Shown here: piece by piece, positions 17,469 to 25,784 of the stretch | How positions within the stretch are numbered: the stretch's first letter is position 1 | Layout: every line of letters starts with the position of its first letter | Assembly: GCF_900078195.1 (NCBI RefSeq) | Contig: NZ_FJVE01000006.1 | Coordinates: 924,143 to 988,142 of the forward strand | DNA: 64,000 nt | Reading direction: 5' to 3' | Source of the DNA: Clostridium sp. Marseille-P299 | GTDB taxonomy: Bacteria > Bacillota > Clostridia > Lachnospirales > Lachnospiraceae | Translations under genes and position numbers: made by a program | The notes under the pieces: model-generated | What the model saw: only the letters and a program-made list of their open reading frames with translations | What the model was told of the DNA's origin: nothing | Database searches by the model: none

Positions 17469-18404
17469 CTAATTACCTAAGGTTGCAACCATAACTGCTT
17501 TTATCGTATGCATACGATTTTCAGCCTCATCAAAAATAACATCTGCATACTTTTCAAATGTTTCTTCTGTCACTTCATTTCCCTTTACTGCAGGTAAACA
17601 ATGCAATAAAATTGTAGAATCTTTTCCGGTCTTTTTCATAAGATTGTCATTCACCTGATATGGACGAAGAAGTTCGATTCGAGTAGCTGCCTGATCTTCT
17701 TCTCCCATTGAGCACCAAACATCCGTGTAAACAACGTCTGCATCCTTAATTGCATCTATATTTTCTGAAATTTCAATAACACTTCCAGACTCTTTTGCAT
17801 ATTCTTTGCAAGTTTCTACTAACTCTTCTTCTGGCCATAAACTCTTTGGAGCTAGTATTGTAAAATGAATTCCAACCTTAGTAGCGCCTATCATCAAGCT
17901 ATTTGCCATATTATTTCTACCATCACCGACAAATGCTAATTTAAGCCCCTTTAACTCACCAAATTGTTCTTTCATTGTTAAAAAGTCTGCTAATATCTGC
18001 GTTGGATGATCACTATCTGTTAAACCATTCCATACTGGAACACCACTATATTTTGCTAACTTTTCTACCGTTTCTTGTGCAAAGCCACGGTACTCTATAC
18101 CATCAAACATTCTTCCAAGAACTCTAGCGGTATCCTCAATACTCTCCTTGTGCCCTAATTGGATATCATTTTTCCCTAAGTACTCTGGATGAGCTCCTTC
18201 ATCAATACATCCAACGGTAAATGCGCAGCGAGTACGTGTTGATGGTTTTTCAAAAATCAAAGCAATATTTTTACCTTGTAAACTCTTACCTGTAATGCCT
18301 TGTTTTTTCTTAGCCTTTAACTCTGCTGCCAAGTCGATGAAATACATAATTTCGTCTGCTGTAAAATCCTTTAGTGTTAGAAATGAACGTCCTTTTAAAT
18401 TCAT
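17469..18404 (-). CDS. argF: Ornithine carbamoyltransferase
   Basis: Makes citrulline from ornithine and carbamoyl phosphate. 311 residues. Carbamoyl phosphate loop [11 protein letters not shown] at about 53-63; carbamoyl phosphate/ornithine contacts HPTQILADF; ornithine site DVWCSMGEE at about 227; and [11 protein letters not shown] with catalytic Cys at about 270. All key residues are present. Single-gene unit behind a consensus promoter whose start region overlaps two ARG-box-like sites (18432-18465). Confidence 0.96.
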   Translation of the reverse strand: MNLKGRSFLTLKDFTADEIMYFIDLAAELKAKKKQGITGKSLQGKNIALIFEKPSTRTRCAFTVGCIDEGAHPEYLGKNDIQLGHKESIEDTARVLGRMFDGIEYRGFAQETVEKLAKYSGVPVWNGLTDSDHPTQILADFLTMKEQFGELKGLKLAFVGDGRNNMANSLMIGATKVGIHFTILAPKSLWPEEELVETCKEYAKESGSVIEISENIDAIKDADVVYTDVWCSMGEEDQAATRIELLRPYQVNDNLMKKTGKDSTILLHCLPAVKGNEVTEETFEKYADVIFDEAENRMHTIKAVMVATLGN

Positions 18405-18431
18405 GTTGCATCCCCCTTATATTAATTTTAT

Positions 18432-18492
18432 TGTAATATTATTCACGTTTATGTTTATTTATACATTATACCCCTATCATTATTTTTGTCAA
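18432..18492 (-). promoter_or_regulatory. argF promoter with tandem ArgR-type operator
   Basis: On the minus strand TTGACA (18487-18492), 16-bp spacer, TATAAT (18465-18470). Immediately downstream are two half-palindromic 14-mers, TGTATAAATAAACA (18452-18465) and TGAATAATATTACA (18432-18445), spaced 20 bp centre to centre, close to the ARG-box pattern and spacing. Binding would cover the -10 and start site, giving repression by arginine. Confidence 0.7.
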
Positions 18493-18518
18493 TATAAATA
18501 TTATCCATAAAATACAAA

Positions 18519-18581
18519 ATGGCAGAATACTTATATTTAAGAAGATGATTCACGCTTCTTAAACTTATAAGATTCTGCCAT
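18519..18581 (-). terminator. Terminator of the patatin gene
   Basis: A long stem: ATGGCAGAAT plus TTAAGAAG on the left and CTTCTTAA plus ATTCTGCCAT on the right, with a small loop at 18549-18553. It lies 6 bp past the stop at 18588. Confidence 0.75.
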
Positions 18582-18587
18582 TAATTT

Positions 18588-19787
18588 TTATTCATTTGGT
18601 GTGATAATTAAGTTCATAACCAAATCTATAAATAACGGTAACATAAAATTAGGGTCTTTTTTCTTAAGTATTTTATATCTTTCGCGTATTTTACAAATCA
18701 ATTCTTCTACAGTATAAACATTATATTTTGGGACCCGAACCGCTTTCGCACAAATTTCTAACATGGCTAGGTAAAGTTCTTCATATCCCCAATTCTTAGA
18801 AAGTTTTAGTTCCTCTGCAATTAATGGAAGTACTTTCTCAAGTATATTTCTTAAATAAGTAGACGGATCACTATATTCTAAATCATAATATTCTAAAAAT
18901 GCCACTTGCGCAAATTCATCACTATGCATCAAACGATTGACGCATTCTTCCTCACTTAAGTTGCTATCGATATAATAAATATACCCTTTTAATGAACGGA
19001 AACAACGTAATCCATCGTAATATCCGATTTTCATATTACGTTTACTCTTCTTACTATCAAAATCAAGAAGATTACCAAGATCCACCCTTGGTGCAATCTG
19101 AATCACTACTACATCTTCTGGAATCTTTATACGTTTTTCAATACCAATTCCATAGATTCGAACTACAATGATATCTTTATAACCATGCTTAATTAAACGG
19201 TCCACGGGTACATTATTTACAATTCCACCATCTACGTACTTTTTCCCATGAAGTTTTTCGTTTTTAAATGCCGGAAAGTATGCACTTGCCAATAGATAAT
19301 CTTTTAAATATTCGCTATTATCTGCATTTGCTGGGATTTCTAGCTCCTTAAAACCACTCATTGAAAACGTACCCAATAAAAATTCTATTGGGGAATTTAT
19401 AATCTTTTCTTCATCCACACATTCATCAATTAATTTTTTTAACGGATCAATATGAAATCCTCCATCCGTTAAAAATTTTGCTACGGTTTTTGATAATAGC
19501 TTTAAATCTAATTGCTTTAGATTTAGATTTATCAAATGATTCATCTGCTCGTCATCCACTTCCATAACCTGTGAGTATGATATATTTTCCCAAATTGACT
19601 CTGCCTTCTTTAGATCTCCCATACACATGAGTGCTCCATTTAATGCCCCAACTGAAACACCTGAGATACCTTTTATTTTGACACCACATTCTTGCATAGC
19701 GCGCCAAACGCCTATTTGATAAGCACCTTTGGCTCCTCCACCTTCTAATACAACACCATACTCCTTGCTAAAATCAAATTTGGACAT
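18588..19787 (-). CDS. Patatin-like phospholipase
   Basis: 399 residues. Patatin domain at about 8-200: oxyanion loop EGGGAKGAYQIGVW, nucleophile Ser in GVSVGALNG (GxSxG, about residue 45) and catalytic Asp in VDGGIVNNVP (about 187). The C-terminal 190 residues are helical and not recognised. No signal peptide, so probably cytoplasmic or membrane-associated acyl hydrolase (RssA-like). Physiological substrate unknown. Upstream gap to SPFH operon contains a long hairpin. Confidence 0.9.
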   Translation of the reverse strand: MSKFDFSKEYGVVLEGGGAKGAYQIGVWRAMQECGVKIKGISGVSVGALNGALMCMGDLKKAESIWENISYSQVMEVDDEQMNHLINLNLKQLDLKLLSKTVAKFLTDGGFHIDPLKKLIDECVDEEKIINSPIEFLLGTFSMSGFKELEIPANADNSEYLKDYLLASAYFPAFKNEKLHGKKYVDGGIVNNVPVDRLIKHGYKDIIVVRIYGIGIEKRIKIPEDVVVIQIAPRVDLGNLLDFDSKKSKRNMKIGYYDGLRCFRSLKGYIYYIDSNLSEEECVNRLMHSDEFAQVAFLEYYDLEYSDPSTYLRNILEKVLPLIAEELKLSKNWGYEELYLAMLEICAKAVRVPKYNVYTVEELICKIRERYKILKKKDPNFMLPLFIDLVMNLIITPNE

Positions 19788-19888
19788 ATTATCTTATCCC
19801 TCACTTTCTTCTTTCGTTACATTAAGATGATGAGTTGTTTAAAATATATTATATTTTACTTTATTTGTAATCAAATTGCAAGAATAAA

Positions 19889-19993
19889 GGGCTGTCGCTA
19901 TGATTATTTGTATGATATATTGACACAATAATATGTTCTTAAACTTATAAAAACATATAGTGACTCTATATAAACAATTTTTAGCAACAGCCC
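19889..19993 (-). terminator. Long stem-loop after the SPFH gene
   Basis: GGGCTGTCGCTA (19889-19900) pairs with TAGCAACAGCCC (19982-19993) with one mismatch across an 81-nt loop. Flanking A- and T-runs suit a terminator for the gene ending at 20010, although the loop is far larger than usual. Confidence 0.55.
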
Positions 19994-20009
19994 TTTTTAT
20001 TATGTATAT

Positions 20010-20936
20010 TTAATTTTCTTTTGCAACTTCAGTAATACCTTTTACTAATCCTGCAAGTCCTTGGATTTCTGATGGAATAATAATCTTAGTAGCTTTACCA
20101 TCCGCAGCTTTTGCAAATGCTTCTAAACTCTTTAATTGAAGAACTGCGTTACCTGGTGCCGATTCATTTAACATAACAATTCCATCTGCATTTGCTCTTT
20201 GAACAGCAATGATTGCTGATGCTTGGCCTTCTGCTTCACGAATCATTGCTTCTTTCGCAGCTTCTGCTCTTAGTATAGCAGCTTCTTTTGCAGCTTCTGC
20301 TTCTAAAATAATCGACTCTTTGTTACCTTCTGCAACTAAAATCGTAGCCTTTTTCTCTCCTTCTGCTCTAAGGATTGCCTCTCGTCTTTCACGTTCTGCT
20401 TTCATTTGTTTTTCCATCGCATCTTGAATTGCAGATGGAGGTATAATATTTTTTAATTCAACACGATTTACTTTTATACCCCAAGGGTCCGTTGCAACAT
20501 CAAGGGAAACCCTCATTTTAGTATTAATAATCTCTCTAGAAGTAAGTGTTTCATCAAGCTCTAAATCACCAATGATATTTCTTAATGTAGTAGCTGTTAG
20601 ATTTTCAATGGCCATAATCGGTCTTTCTACTCCATAAGCATATAACTTTGGATCTGTAATCTGATAAAATACAACAGTATCAATTTTCATTGTTACGTTA
20701 TCTTTTGTAATTACAGGTTGAGGTGCAAAATCAACTACTTGTTCCTTTAAAACAACCTTTCTAGCCACCTTATCAATAATAGGTACTTTAAAGTGTATTC
20801 CCACTCCCCATGTAGCCTGATACCCACCAAGTCGTTCAATAACAAATGCATTTGCTTGTGGAACAATCTTAATACATGAAGCGATTAAAACCAATAATAA
20901 TAGTACTAAAACCGTTATAAGAAATCCTGATCCCAT
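20010..20936 (-). CDS. SPFH/band-7 membrane protein (stomatin/QmcA type)
   Basis: 308 residues. One membrane helix at about 4-24, then the SPFH domain (about 25-190: VPQANAFVIERLGGYQ; DNVTMKIDTVVFYQITDP) and a coiled-coil of Ala/Glu heptads (about 190-250: EAAKEAAILRAEAAKEAM). Such proteins form membrane microdomain scaffolds and are nearly always paired with NfeD. Here an NfeD-type gene lies 35 bp upstream in the same operon, supporting the assignment. Confidence 0.94.
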   Translation of the reverse strand: MGSGFLITVLVLLLLVLIASCIKIVPQANAFVIERLGGYQATWGVGIHFKVPIIDKVARKVVLKEQVVDFAPQPVITKDNVTMKIDTVVFYQITDPKLYAYGVERPIMAIENLTATTLRNIIGDLELDETLTSREIINTKMRVSLDVATDPWGIKVNRVELKNIIPPSAIQDAMEKQMKAERERREAILRAEGEKKATILVAEGNKESIILEAEAAKEAAILRAEAAKEAMIREAEGQASAIIAVQRANADGIVMLNESAPGNAVLQLKSLEAFAKAADGKATKIIIPSEIQGLAGLVKGITEVAKEN

Positions 20937-20971
20937 CCTTCTTCCTCCCTATCTTTTCATCACATAACTAA

Positions 20972-21418
20972 CTATATGGCTACTTGTTCTCCAAGTGGTT
21001 CAACAATTAATTTAACTCCAGAAACTTCTTTAATAATAACTTTAGTTCCAGGTTTAATGATGTTATTATCATTTGCTGCCCTAGCAGTCCATTCAACACC
21101 AGCTACAATGACTCCCCCTGTTGAATTAAAATTATTTATTGTCTCAGTAACCTTAGCAACACGTCCAATCACACTCTCATAATTTGTCTTAATTCGTTTT
21201 GTGTTAAAGAACTTTACTGCTACTGGTCTTGTAAATATTAGCATTAATAATGATATCCCTAAAAATATAATTACCTCTAAGAATACACTTCCCTGTACTA
21301 AAGAAAGCAAAAATGCTACCAGGGCTCCTGCGGCAAACCATATCGTAGTTAATCCTAGCGTAGCAATTTCAATAACAATTAATACTGCAAGTATTACAAG
21401 CCATGCTATGGAAGTCAT
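20972..21418 (-). CDS. NfeD-family membrane protein
   Basis: 148 residues. Two to three membrane segments (about 5-70) precede an OB-fold domain (about 75-145, with GRVAKVTETINNFNSTGGVI and GTKVIIKEVSGVKLIVEPL). This is the short NfeD form lacking the ClpP-like protease. RBS AAAGGAGGAC precedes the ATG. It works with the SPFH protein encoded next in the operon, presumably in membrane quality control. Confidence 0.92.
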   Translation of the reverse strand: MTSIAWLVILAVLIVIEIATLGLTTIWFAAGALVAFLLSLVQGSVFLEVIIFLGISLLMLIFTRPVAVKFFNTKRIKTNYESVIGRVAKVTETINNFNSTGGVIVAGVEWTARAANDNNIIKPGTKVIIKEVSGVKLIVEPLGEQVAI

Positions 21419-21500
21419 ACGATCTGTCCTCCTTTCATCTCCTTTCCCACATCATACTTGATTTAGCAAAAAATTACAAGCTGATTCTATTAATACCATG

Positions 21501-21573
21501 TTATGCAACAGATGGATGGTTATGCAACTTATTGATGGTTATGCAATTGATTGATAGTTATGCAACTGTATAG
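21501..21573. repeat. 19-bp tandem repeat array abutting a stop codon
   Basis: Three full units (21501-21519, 21520-21538, 21539-21557) of the form TTATGCAA..GATTGATGG, plus a partial fourth (21558-21573). The fourth includes the stop codon and last codons of the DUF2325 gene. The array extends downstream of that gene toward nfeD. Confidence 0.85.
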
Positions 21574-21842
21574 TCCTTTAAAATACTTTTTAACGCGTTT
21601 GCACTACTACTATGAGATCTTTCAACAACTATCTGGTGTTTGTTTGCTTCATTCAATGCACAATGCACCATTTTATGGGCAACGGTTGAAGTAAATAAAA
21701 TAATTAAGTCAGGTTTACCTATTTGATTCTTTAAATCACTTTTCATTTTTGTAAATATTTTTACTTTACATTTGTGCTGTTTACATATTTCTTTATATTG
21801 ACATTCCATTCTTTCATTACCGCCAATGATTACGATACTCAT
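21558..21842 (-). CDS. Small DUF2325 protein
   Basis: 94 residues. DUF2325 domain throughout: MSIVIIGGNERMECQYKEIC, KPDLIILFTSTVAHKMVHCA, VERSHSSSANALKSIL. Function of the family is unknown; Rossmann-like with conserved Gly-Gly-Asn and His. The gene closes the iron block and shares its pre-RBS palindrome (21857-21872) with feoB, suggesting common regulation. Its 3' end lies in a tandem repeat. Confidence 0.85.
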   Translation of the reverse strand: MSIVIIGGNERMECQYKEICKQHKCKVKIFTKMKSDLKNQIGKPDLIILFTSTVAHKMVHCALNEANKHQIVVERSHSSSANALKSILKDYTVA

Positions 21843-21856
21843 AATAGCCTCCCTTG

Positions 21857-21872
21857 GTTAGTCTATGCTAAC
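21857..21872 (-). promoter_or_regulatory. GTTAG-N6-CTAAC palindrome directly before the RBS
   Basis: The palindrome ends 3 bp before the GGGAGG ribosome-binding site of the DUF2325 gene. The same half-sites, spacer and position recur before feoB (25261-25276). It may be an operator for the DtxR-like regulator encoded at 22030-22398, or an RNA hairpin. Confidence 0.55.
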
Positions 21873-21886
21873 TCTTTTTTAGAAAA

Positions 21887-21929
21887 AAAACAAATATAAT
21901 CATGGTTTTACCAATTACATATTTGTTTT
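21887..21929 (-). terminator. Possible terminator after the DtxR-like gene
   Basis: AAAACAAATAT (21887-21897) and ATATTTGTTTT (21919-21929) form an 11-bp perfect stem, followed by T-run on the minus strand. It lies between the DtxR-like stop and the DUF2325 start, so the latter may have its own promoter or depend on read-through. Confidence 0.5.
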
Positions 21930-22029
21930 ATTCCATAAGTTTTCATATTTTATTTATTTGAATATATAATTTATACGAATTTATTTAAACGAATAAATAC
22001 TCTATATTATATTCCAATTTATGCATGAT

Positions 22030-22398
22030 TTATTCTTTATGTTCCTCAAGATATTGTTTTATTCCAAGAAATACTTCTTCACTCATAATATGCTCTATTC
22101 TACAAGCATCTTTTTCTGCAATCTCTGGTGTTACCTTTGTTGTTTTCATAAGGAACTCTGTAATACTTCTATGTCTTTCATAGATTTGATTAGCTACTTC
22201 TAATCCTAATTCTGTTAATGTGATTTCACTGTTAGCCGCTATATTTATATGGCCCGATTCTTTTAATAATCCCATGGCACGACTAACGCTTGGCTTACTA
22301 AATTCTAATTCTCTTGCTATATCAATAGAGCGTACCGCTCCATTTTTCTTACTTAATAATAAAATTGTTTCTAAATAATTTTCCCCAGACTCATACAT
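22030..22398 (-). CDS. DtxR/MntR-family metal-dependent transcriptional regulator
   Basis: 122 residues. N-terminal winged helix (about 1-62: YLETILLLSKKNGAVRSIDI and FSKPSVSRAMGLLKESGHI) and a metal-binding dimerisation domain (about 65-122: ANQIYERHRSITEFLM; EKDACRIEHIMSEE). His, Glu and Cys in RH..., DACRIEH match the primary metal-site pattern of the family. It lacks the SH3-like third domain, like MntR. Its position between the FeoB-associated peptide and a DUF2325 gene makes Fe(II) or Mn(II) control of this block likely. Confidence 0.9.
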   Translation of the reverse strand: MYESGENYLETILLLSKKNGAVRSIDIARELEFSKPSVSRAMGLLKESGHINIAANSEITLTELGLEVANQIYERHRSITEFLMKTTKVTPEIAEKDACRIEHIMSEEVFLGIKQYLEEHKE

Positions 22399-22459
22399 GT
22401 TTCTTCACTCCTTTATATAGCTTAAGTCCATCATATATGATTCCACAGGAATCGTCCAG

Positions 22460-22615
22460 CTATTTTTTTTCCTCAACGCTGTGACATTGTGATGAACATC
22501 CTTTACACCCACATCCGCAACTTCCACTTTCACCTTTTTTCATGCGCCAAATACCTCTACCTGCAACAAATCCTACAAATCCAATACATAAAACTGCAAT
22601 TACGATGTCTATCAT
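22460..22615 (-). CDS. FeoB-associated Cys-rich membrane protein
   Basis: 51 residues, short enough to be missed by length filters. It begins MIDIVIAVLCIGFVGFVAGR, a single membrane helix, followed by RGIWRMKKGESG and the Cys cluster CGCGCKGC then C, ending HSVEEKK. This matches the family found next to feoB in Firmicutes (Pfam FeoB_associated), thought to assist iron transport. RBS AAGGGAG precedes the ATG. It lies between the Fur-like and DtxR-like genes, downstream of feoB. Confidence 0.85.
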   Translation of the reverse strand: MIDIVIAVLCIGFVGFVAGRGIWRMKKGESGSCGCGCKGCSSQCHSVEEKK

Positions 22616-22649
22616 AAAAACTCCCTTCCGGTTTTTAATAACCTAGAAC

Positions 22650-23102
22650 TTACTGCTTATTTCCTACATGAAAAACTACAGATACTGGTTCATTATTAAT
22701 ATATCCATGTTCCTTTAACTTCGCACGAATCTCTTCTAACCATTGTTCATCTTTAATGGCAATGGAAACTTCATCTTTGTGCAAAATCATTCGTTCATTA
22801 AGTGTTTCATCAAACTTCTCACTAGTAACTTGATATTGATTTTTACGATCGATCGCTCCTATTTCTTCAAGTTTTTTAATCATTCGATACACAGTCGCAA
22901 TACCGATAGAATCGTCTTTATGAACTGCTTGGTAATATATTTCCTTACAACAAGAACATTCATTATTTAAAATAATATCAAGAATTATTTTTCGTTGCTG
23001 GGTAATACGGCAACCACTATTACGAAGTTCTTCGATTACTAGCTCTCTTTTTTTATGATGACTTGTAAAAGGTTGGTTTAATAAAATATCATTTGCTCTC
23101 AT
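22650..23102 (-). CDS. Fur-family regulator with atypical C-terminus
   Basis: 150 residues. Winged-helix core at about 20-85: RNSGCRITQQRKIILDIIL, then DSIGIATVYRMIKKLEEIGA as recognition helix and wing. The C-terminal half lacks the HHDH-like and CxxC metal sites of classical Fur, keeping only scattered Glu/His. An N-terminal CSCCKEI (about 50-56) is an unusual Cys cluster. It could sense something other than, or bind iron differently from, Fur. Located directly after feoB, separated by a 10-bp perfect hairpin (23121-23146). Confidence 0.82.
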   Translation of the reverse strand: MRANDILLNQPFTSHHKKRELVIEELRNSGCRITQQRKIILDIILNNECSCCKEIYYQAVHKDDSIGIATVYRMIKKLEEIGAIDRKNQYQVTSEKFDETLNERMILHKDEVSIAIKDEQWLEEIRAKLKEHGYINNEPVSVVFHVGNKQ

Positions 23103-23120
23103 ACTTCACCTTCTAACTAT

Positions 23121-23146
23121 GGTAAAGGGAAAGCATTCCCTTTACC
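23121..23146 (-). repeat. Perfect 10-bp inverted repeat between feoB and the Fur-like gene
   Basis: GGTAAAGGGA (23121-23130) pairs with TCCCTTTACC (23137-23146). There is no T-run, so it is more likely a processing or attenuation structure than a terminator. Confidence 0.55.
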
Positions 23147-23185
23147 AAGAAATAACTACTTAGTTTCAGATTTAATATCCTACAG

Positions 23186-25246
23186 TTAGAATATCAAATT
23201 TCCTACTACATTAATTAATAAAGCAACAATATAAGCAACTAGCATTTGGAATCCAATTGCCCTTAATGTCCACTTTGTGCTTCCCATCTCTTTACGTAAT
23301 GCACCAACTGCTGCAAAACAAGGCATACATAATAAGTTAAATGCCATATACGCATATGCTGTTACTTGTGTGAATACCATTTCTAAACCTGGAATTGCTG
23401 CGCTACCTTCAGCTGCTGCATCCGCAATACCATCCGCTGCATTAAATAATACGCCAAATGTTGAAACGATGTTTTCTTTTGCAATAAATCCTGTTAGTGT
23501 ACCAACAACTGGTCTCCAGTCATTACCAAATCCTAAAGGAATAAAAATAAACTTAAGTGCTTGACCAATCTTAGCAATAATACTTAAATTCATTTCATCT
23601 TCACTTAAATAACGTAAACCGAATGTAAATCTTGATAAGAACCAAATTAAAACAGTAGATGCTAAGATAATTGTACCTGCCTTAATTGCAAAGCCCTTAA
23701 CCTTTTCAAAGCCATGAATTAAAACACTCTTAAGGGTTGGAATACGATATTGAGGTAGTTCCATGATGAAGTTACTTACTTCACCTTTAAACATAGTCTT
23801 ACTTAATATAATTCCAGAGATAATCGCTACTGCCATACCAAGGAAATATACAGAATAAACTAATAAGGTTTGATTGCTACTTGGGAATAAGGTAGCTGCA
23901 AACATTAAATAAATTGGTAATTTTGCACCGCAAGACATAAATGGTGTCATCATCATTGTTAATCTACGGTCTTTATCATTCTCTAATGTTCTACTTGCCA
24001 TCAATGCAGGAACAGAACAGCCAAATCCCATTAATAATGGAATAAATGATTTTCCTGATAAACCAAACTTACGGAACAAACGATCCATTACAAAGGCAAC
24101 TCTTGCCATATATCCGCTGTCTTCTAAGAAAGACATTAGTAAGAATAGAATTAAAATTTGAGGTAAGAAAGAGATAACTCCACCTAAACCAGCAAGTATT
24201 CCATCACCAACTAAGGATAGTGCCCAAGGAGAAGCACCTGCGCTTTCAATTGCTCCCATAATGAAATCAGTTAGTGGGCCATCCCAAAAGTCCACAACTA
24301 TTGTTTGTAACCAAACACCGATACCTGGTAATACACCAAAGATCGTTTCACTAAAGGTAATTGAGAACATCAAATACATGATACCAGCAAAAATAGGCAA
24401 TGCTAAAATACGATTCGTTAATACCTTATCAATTTTATCTGACTTTGTAAGTGTATGTCCCTTGCTCTTCTTTTTCACTGTTTTCTTTACAAGTTCTCCG
24501 ATGAATCGATATCGTAAATCAGCAATTTTGGCTTCCACATCTCCATCCGCTGCATTATCAGCTTTTTCCACAATTTTGCTTACTTTAGCTTTCACATCTT
24601 CTGGAAGACTGTTTGTAACAATTTCATCTCCCTCAACAAGTTTAAGAGCTTTCCATTCTGCTACGGCTTCTGTATCTTTATCAAGTAGTAACTTTATTTG
24701 ATCTTTTGCCTGTATAATATTATCATCATAAATGTCTAACTGCTTAAGTTCATAGTTTTGTTTCCCCACACGTATGGCTGCATCCATAAGTTCATGAATT
24801 CCTTTGCCGCTTCTTGCTACAATCGGAACCACTGGAATTCCTAGCTCTTTGCTTATTTTGTTGCAGTCAATAACATCACCTTTCGCCTCAACTTCATCCA
24901 TCATATTCATTGCAATAACCATGGGAATTCTTGTTTCCATGATCTGCAATGTTAAATACAAGTTTCTTTCAATACTCGTTCCATCAACAATGTTTATTAC
25001 AACGTCTGGACTTTCTTTCACAATGTAATCTCTTGCAATAATCTCTTCTTGAGAATATGGCGATAATGAATAAGTTCCTGGAAGGTCAATAACGCTTACT
25101 TCTTTATCGCGTTTATAAATTCCCTCCTTCTTGTCAACTGTAACACCTGGCCAGTTTCCAACATGTTGTTTTGAACCAGTGATACTATTAAAAAGTGTTG
25201 TTTTTCCGCAGTTTGGATTACCTGCTAGAGCAATTTTAATACCCAT
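23186..25246 (-). CDS. feoB: Ferrous iron transport protein B
   Basis: 686 residues; the Fe(II) permease. N-terminal G domain: G1 GNPNCGKTTLFN (8-19), G2 region with GVTVDKKEG, G3 DLPGTYSLSP (about 56), G4 NMMD (about 115), then the helical GDI-like domain (about 170-270). C-terminal two-gate membrane domain from about 290 with GFGCSVPALMASRTL and the Cys-containing MPCFAAVGALRKE near the end. RBS GGGAGG is immediately preceded by a GTTAG palindrome. It follows two feoA genes after a 308-bp gap filled with degenerate repeats. Confidence 0.97.
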   Translation of the reverse strand: MGIKIALAGNPNCGKTTLFNSITGSKQHVGNWPGVTVDKKEGIYKRDKEVSVIDLPGTYSLSPYSQEEIIARDYIVKESPDVVINIVDGTSIERNLYLTLQIMETRIPMVIAMNMMDEVEAKGDVIDCNKISKELGIPVVPIVARSGKGIHELMDAAIRVGKQNYELKQLDIYDDNIIQAKDQIKLLLDKDTEAVAEWKALKLVEGDEIVTNSLPEDVKAKVSKIVEKADNAADGDVEAKIADLRYRFIGELVKKTVKKKSKGHTLTKSDKIDKVLTNRILALPIFAGIMYLMFSITFSETIFGVLPGIGVWLQTIVVDFWDGPLTDFIMGAIESAGASPWALSLVGDGILAGLGGVISFLPQILILFLLMSFLEDSGYMARVAFVMDRLFRKFGLSGKSFIPLLMGFGCSVPALMASRTLENDKDRRLTMMMTPFMSCGAKLPIYLMFAATLFPSSNQTLLVYSVYFLGMAVAIISGIILSKTMFKGEVSNFIMELPQYRIPTLKSVLIHGFEKVKGFAIKAGTIILASTVLIWFLSRFTFGLRYLSEDEMNLSIIAKIGQALKFIFIPLGFGNDWRPVVGTLTGFIAKENIVSTFGVLFNAADGIADAAAEGSAAIPGLEMVFTQVTAYAYMAFNLLCMPCFAAVGALRKEMGSTKWTLRAIGFQMLVAYIVALLINVVGNLIF

Positions 25247-25260
25247 GATTTCCTCCCGTA

Positions 25261-25276
25261 GTTAGTTTTGGCTAAC
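25261..25276 (-). promoter_or_regulatory. GTTAG-N6-CTAAC palindrome directly before the feoB RBS
   Basis: Same half-sites, 6-bp spacer and distance to GGGAGG as at 21857-21872. Candidate binding site for the DtxR-like protein of this cluster, or a short RNA hairpin that affects feoB translation. Confidence 0.55.
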
Positions 25277-25449
25277 TTTTTAATAAAATATATGGCTATG
25301 CTGTTCACATACCCATGAAAGCAATTGTTTAGTAAACAATTGTTTTTTCCTTATCCAATTGTATTTGTTTAAGCATGGTTATCTATTTTAAATTTAAGCT
25401 TAAGCAACTCTATTTGTTAAAAATTTAATTTATCAAGACAAATTATTTC

Positions 25450-25572
25450 TTAATGAAGGTTATTCATTAAACCAGATTGATTTGTTAACAAATATTTATT
25501 GTTAACAAAGCTTATCTGCAAAACAAGACTGATTTGCTATACCAGATTGATTTGTTAAACAAGATTTATCTG
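25450..25572. repeat. Degenerate 17-18-bp tandem array between feoA and feoB
   Basis: Seven units can be aligned (25450-25466, 25467-25484, 25485-25501, 25502-25518, 25519-25536, 25537-25554, 25555-25572), consensus TTAAACCAGATTGATTTG. The last covers the feoA stop and final codons. More decayed copies may reach 25330. The rest of the 25247-25554 gap is AT-rich without a gene. Confidence 0.8.
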
Positions 25573-25773
25573 TTTTGCTTCCTCTTTTCTTAGGCTTAAT
25601 TCGTAACCACGAATATTCACTTCAATCGGATCACCGAGTGGAGCGATCTTAACTACTTTAATTGCAGTTCCTGGTGTAACCCCCATATCCATGATTCTTC
25701 TTTTTAAAGCTCCCTTACAACCAATCGTAGCAACTTTTCCTTCTTCTCCTGGCTTTAGATCGAATAATGTCAT
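25555..25773 (-). CDS. feoA: FeoA-family protein (second copy)
   Basis: 72 residues, SH3-like fold: LFDLKPGEEGKVATIGCKGA, RRIMDMGVTPGTAIKVVKIA, PLGDPIEVNIRGYELSLRKE. FeoA is a small cytoplasmic partner needed for FeoB transport. It lies 11 bp downstream of another feoA gene. The 3' end grades into the tandem array, so its last residues (QINLV) may come from repeat sequence. Confidence 0.93.
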   Translation of the reverse strand: MTLFDLKPGEEGKVATIGCKGALKRRIMDMGVTPGTAIKVVKIAPLGDPIEVNIRGYELSLRKEEAKQINLV

Positions 25774-25784
25774 CTTGGCGTCTC

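Noticed and set aside
25450..25572. CRISPR array
   Set aside because: Units are directly adjacent with no unique spacers, decayed in sequence, and no cas gene is in the window.
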